A stretch of 64,000 bases of DNA from Luzula sylvatica (lineage: Eukaryota > Streptophyta > Magnoliopsida > Poales > Juncaceae): positions 58,054,855-58,118,854 of the forward strand of contig OX326960.1 of assembly GCA_946800325.1 (NCBI GenBank). The letters run 5' to 3'. A model generated the notes under the pieces. It was given only the letters and a program-made list of their open reading frames with translations, had not been told where the DNA came from and searched no databases. Positions 56,020 through 64,000 of this stretch are shown here, in pieces. Numbering within the stretch: the first letter of the stretch is position 1; each line of letters opens with the position of its first letter. Position numbers and translations under genes: made by a program.

Positions 56020-58678
56020 TCAGCAACGAGGCATGTCACTAGGACGAGGCAACATTTTCTCATCTTCCGCATTACCATTTTTCGTTATAAACACCATCTC
56101 CATTCCCCACACCATATGCCGCTCCAAATGGCAGTGCATGAACCAAACTCCAGGATTAGCTGCCCTGAACCGGATCGCAACCCACCCGTTCTTTGGAACT
56201 CCGATTGTATTTTCGTAAGGCGGGTCAACCAAGTTGTAACTCAATGGATCGGTCTCAGCATTGAAGATGCCAAATCCTTTTCCTACCACGTAGAAGCTAT
56301 GTCCATGCAAATGCATAGGGTGGTTCTCGCCTCCTAGTATATTAGTCCCCTGAAACACTATCTCCACAGTTGTATTATACTCTAGAACCTTCACTTTTGT
56401 CGCTTTTTGAGTGATGAACAGCTCGGGCGGGATATTATCTGCTGTGAAGTTGAAGAAAACCGACGGTTTGTTAGGGAAATCCGTGGAGTACTGATCATGG
56501 ATAGAGAAATAGTATGCTTCGAGCACATCTATTTGTGGATCTTGGAAGCTCACATTGTTCAGGCTGGCTCCAAGCCTGTTACCTTGAGGACCCGCACAAG
56601 AGCTATTAGGACACAAAATTTCATTCACTGCTACTGTTATATACATGTGTTCGCCTATGGTCTTTGGTACGTCAATTGGATGGTCCCAGCTGGCCAGTGA
56701 CCGGAGCCCGTCAGTGAATGCAGTAGCTGCATCGGTATCATTTACGTACGGTAGGGTTGCTGGTATTGGCATGGTAGGGAAGTCGTTATCCGTTTTGTAT
56801 TCAAGGATGGCAGTTGTGATGTTTCCATCAAAAGGGACAAAAGGATTTCCGTTATATGGATGGGCTGCGATGTAGTAACGGGAAGAGCAAGAGGAGTTTT
56901 GAAGTTGATTGGCTTCTAGAAGAATGTCCATGGTTTGGCCTGGAGTTATCATTATAAATTCGGTCGTGTAGGGTTTCGTGTAACTTGCATCGGTCCCAAC
57001 TATTGTTAGTTTGTGATTGGCAATCGCAAAGAAGAATTCGTTGCTCAAGGCCGTATTGATCACTCGGAGAAGATATGTCTTTCCTTGTTCGACTTGCACC
57101 TTGAATGTGTCTGCGCGGATGATAGACAAGTTTAAATAAGTTAGATTTCAGCAGAGAAGAACAATTTTGATTTTTTTTTGATGGAGAACAATTTTGATAT
57201 CTTTTATTCAACACATTTTTTTCAACATGCATGAGCAATAAAAAAAGAACCTTACCGTTTTGTGAGCATGGAAGGAAATCACCAGGCTGGCCATTAATGG
57301 TGTTAGCGTCGGATGGAGTTACATCGCCGCCGCTCTGAAGCGCTTCCTCAAGCACTTGAGTTACATCATCATTCCACCACTCTCCTAGAATGAGGGTTGT
57401 CTCTTTGTGGGGATTGGGGAAGGGATATGTGGTGCCGTTCTCTGGGTACACAACAATTGCACCCTGAACAGTTGCGCGATCGAAATCACTGTGAGCATGC
57501 CACCACAGTGTTCCTTCTTCTTCTGTGAATTCGATTTTTTGTGCGAATTTGGCTCCAGGCTGGATTCCGCACTGAGTAATGTGATGGGGCCCGTCTGACC
57601 ACGGGTTCCTCGGTTGATTCACACCGTGCCTGAAGCCCAAATATACGCGTTAGTTATTGTTTAATTATAATAAGAAGTGAGACGAGAAGTGAGTGTGATG
57701 CATCTGTACTCGGGTTAACAACCAGTGTTGTTGGTGAAAGAAGCGATTTAATCTCTATTTTTAGATTTCGCCATGGTTGGGATGTGTAAGAGGAAGAAAA
57801 GTAATCAACCGCTTCAGACGCTTATATATGCTAGGGTTTCAGAATTCTGGGATTTCAATTATCTGGAATTCTGCTTTCCTGGACTTCAAAAGTTCGATTA
57901 TTGTATTGATATATCATAGTTAATATGAGTAGATAATAAGGGGTGTTTAGGATTAGATTTTAACATTTAGGGCAAATTCCTCTTTACTTGTATTAACTAA
58001 AATTATTATCTATTAAAAAATAATAATAAATTGTGCTTGATGTAACTATATATTTGATATATTATGGGTGCATGAATGTATTATTTGCTTTTTAATTAAA
58101 TACCAGTGAAGTGTGATGTTTTTGTTTCCTTTGTTGACAACGTCAACAAATACAGTATCGCCTTTTCGAGCATAAATGGTGGGGCCGGGGAACTGACCGT
58201 TCACAGTCAGGATGTTCTTTGTGTGGCAGAGACGAGTGCAGGGAGTTTCTTCTATCTGCAAGTATATTTTTCCTTTTAATTATAAGCATGTATATATTTT
58301 GCCAGAATGAATAAAGTAGACTAATATATGTCTTATGTTTTTCCTTTCTTTTTATTTATGTGAATCATGTCCTATATTTATTACAATGATGTGGATACAT
58401 ATAATTAGATAACAAGCATTTGTGGTGAAAATTGTGTAACAAATGTACTTAGATTTAGAGTCTAATAATTAAGAAGGAGATTCTATAATTAATTTGGAGG
58501 ATAGTAAGCTAAAAGAGCAGTTAATCATGATCAAATGTCCCAAAATACTGAAAAAAAGACCAAGAGCACTTACAATGAAGGTGCGATGATGAATCTTCGC
58601 CAAGGTGGGTGTAAAAAAAACTCCACACAGCATGAGAATACCTAAGAACTTCAGCAACAAAATCGCAGCGAACCCCAT
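56020..58678 (-). CDS. Laccase, copy 2
   Basis: Exons 58678-58574, 58255-58104, 57629-57256, 57110-56020, exactly the exon lengths of copy 1 (105, 152, 374, 1091), 573 residues. Signal peptide and all copper ligand motifs intact ([29 protein letters not shown]). About 13 residue differences from copy 1. At several of them (Asp272, Ser482, Pro-Phe before VPF) this copy keeps what I take as the more usual residue. Intron 2 is enlarged by a 349-bp insertion, but splice sites are unchanged. Probably the more constrained copy. Confidence 0.93.
57674..58022 (-). mobile_element. Insert in laccase copy 2 intron with captured promoter/start
   Basis: Copy 1 reads TTAATTATAATAAATTGTAC here; copy 2 is split after TTAATTATAATAA, with ATAATAA again at 58023-58029. 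On the minus strand the insert contains AAACCCTAG (telo-box-like), TATATAAG, a CT-rich leader and ATGGCGAAATCTAAAAAT, encoding MAKSKN. That start and promoter style fit ribosomal protein eL29, but six residues are thin evidence. Terminal repeats were not resolved. Confidence 0.6.
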
Positions 58679-58832
58679 CGATCTCTTTTCGAACGATAAA
58701 CTGGCAAGAGAGAGAGAGGGAGGGCAAGCTAGAGAACAGTATTTTCTCTTTGAGCTGAAAAGAGAGATATTTTTTCTGAATACTTGTTTTTGTTATATGA
58801 GTTTGTTTGAGCTTCGGAGATTTACTAGATGG

Positions 58833-58840
58833 TATTTATA
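58833..58840 (-). promoter_or_regulatory. Laccase copy 2 TATA box
   Basis: TATAAATA on the minus strand about 155 bases upstream of the ATG, at the same place as in copy 1. Confidence 0.55.
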
Positions 58841-59145
58841 AGCAAATGGTATGCGCTTCATTTTTCTTAATTACGCGTATATAGACTTAGTGTGACATGT
58901 ATAATGACTTAATCCATAATTCTTAGACCTAAGTTACTGTAGATTTGACATTTACATATTATTGAACTGCATATTCTTTTAGAACAAGTCTACGACTTGT
59001 ATTATTTATATTAGGTCAAACGCTTTTAACTTCTGAAAGCGTCCGCATATATATCCCGAAAAACCAGTATCATAAAAAAGCACCAATCCAAGAATTAAAA
59101 ATCCTACTAACCATCGATAGTTAACTAAGTTTAAATACTAACCAT

Positions 59146-59149
<4 letters not shown>

Positions 59150-59224
<75 letters not shown>

Positions 59225-59535
59225 GAGAGAGAGAGAGAGAGAGGAGGAGGTTAACCCACTTAATTAAGTACCAAAGTTTTGGTACTTAATATTTTTTAAC
59301 CATTGGATTTGTATTGAGATTTATGCATTTAATGATGTGCACAAAATTTCATGATCATCATGAAAAAACACAAATCTCAATTTAAATCCAATGATTAAAA
59401 GAACCAAACTTTCGATACTTAATTAAATATGTTAGCATCCCTCATATATATGTGCCTTAATGTTGTGAGAGGTTGTGGGTTCGATCCCATAAACATCAAT
59501 AGATATAGGACATATGAACCTTCTCCATTTGTTAT

Positions 59536-59573
<38 letters not shown>

Positions 59574-59744
59574 GGAGAAAAAAAATTGGTACTTAATGTT
59601 TTTTCGTCGTTGGATTTTTGATATTTGTGTATTTAATGATGTACATAAAATTTCATAATCGTCATGAAAAATAAAATCTCAATTCAAATTCAATGATGAA
59701 AAATCATTAAGTATCAAATATGTTGTACTTAATTAAGTCGGTTA

Positions 59745-59809
<65 letters not shown>

Positions 59810-59818
59810 ATATATATA
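59150..59818. mobile_element. MITE pair with long (TA)n tracts (copy 2)
   Basis: (TA)n 59150-59220 with (GA)n after it, hairpin MITE 59255-59430, (TA)n 59537-59570, hairpin MITE 59580-59745, (CA)n/(TA)n 59747-59818. Counterpart of 14331-14836. The hAT element present in copy 1 is absent here. Confidence 0.65.
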
Positions 59819-60166
59819 TCAAAGACCGATTCAAAATGGAGTATGAAAGATGAGGCTCCCGGAAAGGGTCTAACTCTTCATCTGATTATGATAGGCTACC
59901 AACACAGGTAAACCTGTCCAAAAAAAACTGGCCAACGAACGTTGGGTGTGTAATGTGCTGTATAATATAATTAAAATTCTAATATTCTAAGAGTTACATA
60001 ATATTAAGAATAATGAATAAACTATAGTTATTAAGTTCATAGGAGGTTTTGTTTCACATTGATAACAGGTATTACGAAGGAATAAAACATGGGTAAGTAA
60101 CCCATTAGGTTTACCAAGAAACCTAGACAGAGATTTGTTAAATTATAAAATAACATTTTATATTAA

Positions 60167-61560
60167 CTAGGAGATTACTCGCGCATCGCGTCGGTTTTGT
60201 TTTATTTATTTTGTCATACACATGATATATAGTTATGATTTTTCGGGATCAAACATAAGACTTTGTGAAAATAAAAATCATATTGATTAAGGAAGATTGA
60301 TGATGACAAAATTATTATACTATTTTTGAATCCGACACAATGCGAAATATTTATTTAATACTATTTTTGAATCCGACACAATGCGAAATATTTATTTAAT
60401 ATTTTAATACAACACATACAAAAAGAATAAATGTTATTATAAGTTAATTAAAAAACATGCGTGGACATAAATAAAAAACAAATCATATGATATTTTAAAT
60501 TTTCATATCTAAAAATAGGAATAATAACATTTTAAAAGTTCAAAAAAATTATTTGTGTCTGCTAAATTTTATGTTTCATGTTGATTATTGAAAAATATTA
60601 TATAAGTTAAAAAAATTATATGTGTTCAGTAAATAAATATCTTTCATTTTTTTTTAAAGATTAACATGAAATTGTTTTAAGTAAAAGTATAAATATAACA
60701 TACTTAGTAGTATGTGCAACTTTTTTCAATTATAATTTTAAAAATAATAATAATTAGGCTTACAAGTCATTAATGTAATTACAATTATTTTTATATATTT
60801 TTTACATAATTATTTTCATAATTTTAAGTTAGAGAAAAATATTGAATATATGATAATATGGAACTCAGAATAAAGATAAAATTCAAATGAATATATTTCT
60901 TAATTTTTTAAAATTATATTATGAAAAATACTAACAATATTTGATGTATGTTTTATGATATTATATATTAATTTATTAATGTTAAATATTTAAACTCTTC
61001 AGATTCTATTTGTATTCACAATTGATCATGTAACATATTGTGAAAAAATTCAAAATTAAATACAACTTGTCCAACATGAACCTAACGAATAATATATTGA
61101 CACATCATCAATGTAAGGTGATGTGGACTTCTAAAATTGCTTAAAATTATGTGTAAAATAAGGGACACATAAATGTCTACAAATAAAACATAATCACACA
61201 AAATCAAAAGTTAATTTATGGTTCATATGTTGTCACATATCATAATTTAATGGTTGAAATAATTGTGATGATGTGACATGAAGATATTACATAAAAATGA
61301 GTCCAAAATAAGGGGTTGGTAAATTATGTTTATCATGCATTTTTGTGAAAGACCATGATCATGAATATTCTAGACACTTGTGAAATGTTATGTTTACAGT
61401 AGTGAAGAGTCATGTTCACAATATGTGAAAAATCATGTTCAAACTAGTGAAGAGTAATCTTCATGAACCATGTAAGCTATAAATATGTATGTATTTTGTG
61501 TCATTTTAACAAACCATAAAATATTTTGTACATCCCTCTCATTCTTATATAATAAAATTT
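60167..61560 (-). mobile_element. Helitron (copy 2 orthologue)
   Basis: CTAG at 60167-60170; on the minus strand GACGCGATGCGCGAGTAATC then TCCTAG. The hairpin has lost pairing compared with 16436-16448. The body matches 16424-17700. No coding capacity. Confidence 0.7.
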
Positions 61561-63322
<1,762 letters not shown>

Positions 63323-63331
<9 letters not shown>

Positions 63332-63991
63332 GGAAAATGTTCAATTTCCCCCACCTTTCCCCTAGCACTCTTGATGTGCTGACAGTATTATGTGCTGGCA
63401 CTCAGGGGTGTTAATCCATAACACCATTTTTTTTGTGTTAATCTATAACACCGTCGACTTTGGGGGTGTTAATCCATAACACCGTGACAGATTCTGATTG
63501 GTCGGATCATTTACACAACTTTAATGCAACCAATAAGAAGCTGACACGTGACATTCGTGGGTAAATTGCGGTTCGTATTATTACTCCCGCTGGTTTTGGA
63601 GGTGTTAATCCATAACACCATTGACTTTGGGGGATGTTAATCCATAAAACAATTTTGGGGTGTTATCACCCCAAAATTGTTTTATGGATTAACATCCCCC
63701 AAAGTCAATGGTGTTATGGATTAACACCCCCAAAGCCAGCGGAGTAATAATACGAACCGCAATTTACCACGAATGCCACGTGGCAGCTTCCTATTGGTTG
63801 CATTAAAGTTGTGTAAATGATCCAACCAATCAGAATCTGCCACGGTGTTATGGATTAACACCCCCAAAGTCAACGGGGTTATGGATTAACACCCAAAAAA
63901 ATGGTGTTATGGATTAACACCCCAGAGTGCCAGCACATCAAGCCCTCTGGGGGACAGAAGAGGGGGAAGTACATCATCACTCTTCATATTT
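63323..63991. mobile_element. Foldback MULE-like element, 651 bp, 9-bp target duplication
   Basis: TTCATATTT at 63323-63331 and 63983-63991; element 63332-63982. Copy 1 has the uninterrupted TTCATATTTTTGGATAAG (near 20878), confirming the insertion. The whole element is a long palindrome centred near 63665 (CAATTTTGGGGTGTTATCAC / CCCAAAATTG) and carries about nine copies of GGTGTTAATCCATAACACC or its reverse. No ORF. Confidence 0.88.
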
Positions 63992-64000
63992 TTGTATAAG

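Overview
The window is AT-rich plant (eudicot) nuclear DNA. The evidence is a pair of intron-containing laccase genes with secretion signals, plant-type LTR elements, LINEs with the zf-RVT domain, Helitrons, Mutator-like (MULE) and hAT elements, pieces of several plant host genes, and long (TA)n, (CT)n and (ATT)n microsatellites. Nothing looks bacterial, plastid or viral. All calls come from reading the sequence; no alignment or database search was run.

Layout. 1-3350: minus-strand non-autonomous LTR retrotransposon (tRNA-Asp-type primer binding site, coiled-coil gag-like ORF, no pol) whose LTR carries an evenly spaced array of TCCGTTATAACGGA palindromes. 3400-9300: foldback/MITE elements, worn Helitron pieces, a 48-base G run and a 1-kb near-perfect MULE-type palindrome with a 9-bp target duplication. 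9633-11117: an ORF1-only LINE-like retroinsertion with poly(A) and a 17-bp target duplication. 11140-20900: laccase segment copy 1. 21079-26600: two same-family Helitrons with a conserved 80-nt internal stem-loop. 26700-27701: fragments of a guanylate-binding-protein-like gene (minus) and the exocyst gene SEC6 (plus). 28409-37893: two LINEs head to head inside one 16-bp target duplication. 38260-39600: the 5' part of a third LINE. 40825-43700: a Helitron terminus and a minus-strand LARP1 (La motif) fragment. 45319-46404: a short BBR/BPC (GAGA-binding) gene model. 46956-48781: a MULE with long TIRs and a 9-bp target duplication. 50000-55400: tandem repeats, then a chain of TEs separated only by (TA)n. 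55670-64000: laccase segment copy 2, running off the window.

The only clearly intact host genes are the two laccases (573 codons each, four exons, all copper ligands present). They lie on a segmental duplication whose copies start about 44.5 kb apart and which includes introns, promoter, MITEs and a Helitron. Because each copy serves as the empty site for insertions in the other, several TE boundaries can be read directly: hAT 14837-15716 and MITE 16043-16359 only in copy 1; an insert in laccase intron 2 at 57674-58022 and a foldback MULE at 63332-63982 only in copy 2.

Most remaining sequence is nested TE debris. Items most worth follow-up are the helically spaced palindrome array, the head-to-head LINE pair, the ORF1-only LINE, the short BPC gene flanked by GA/CT tracts, the several captured host-gene fragments, and the apparent recombination deletion in laccase copy 2.
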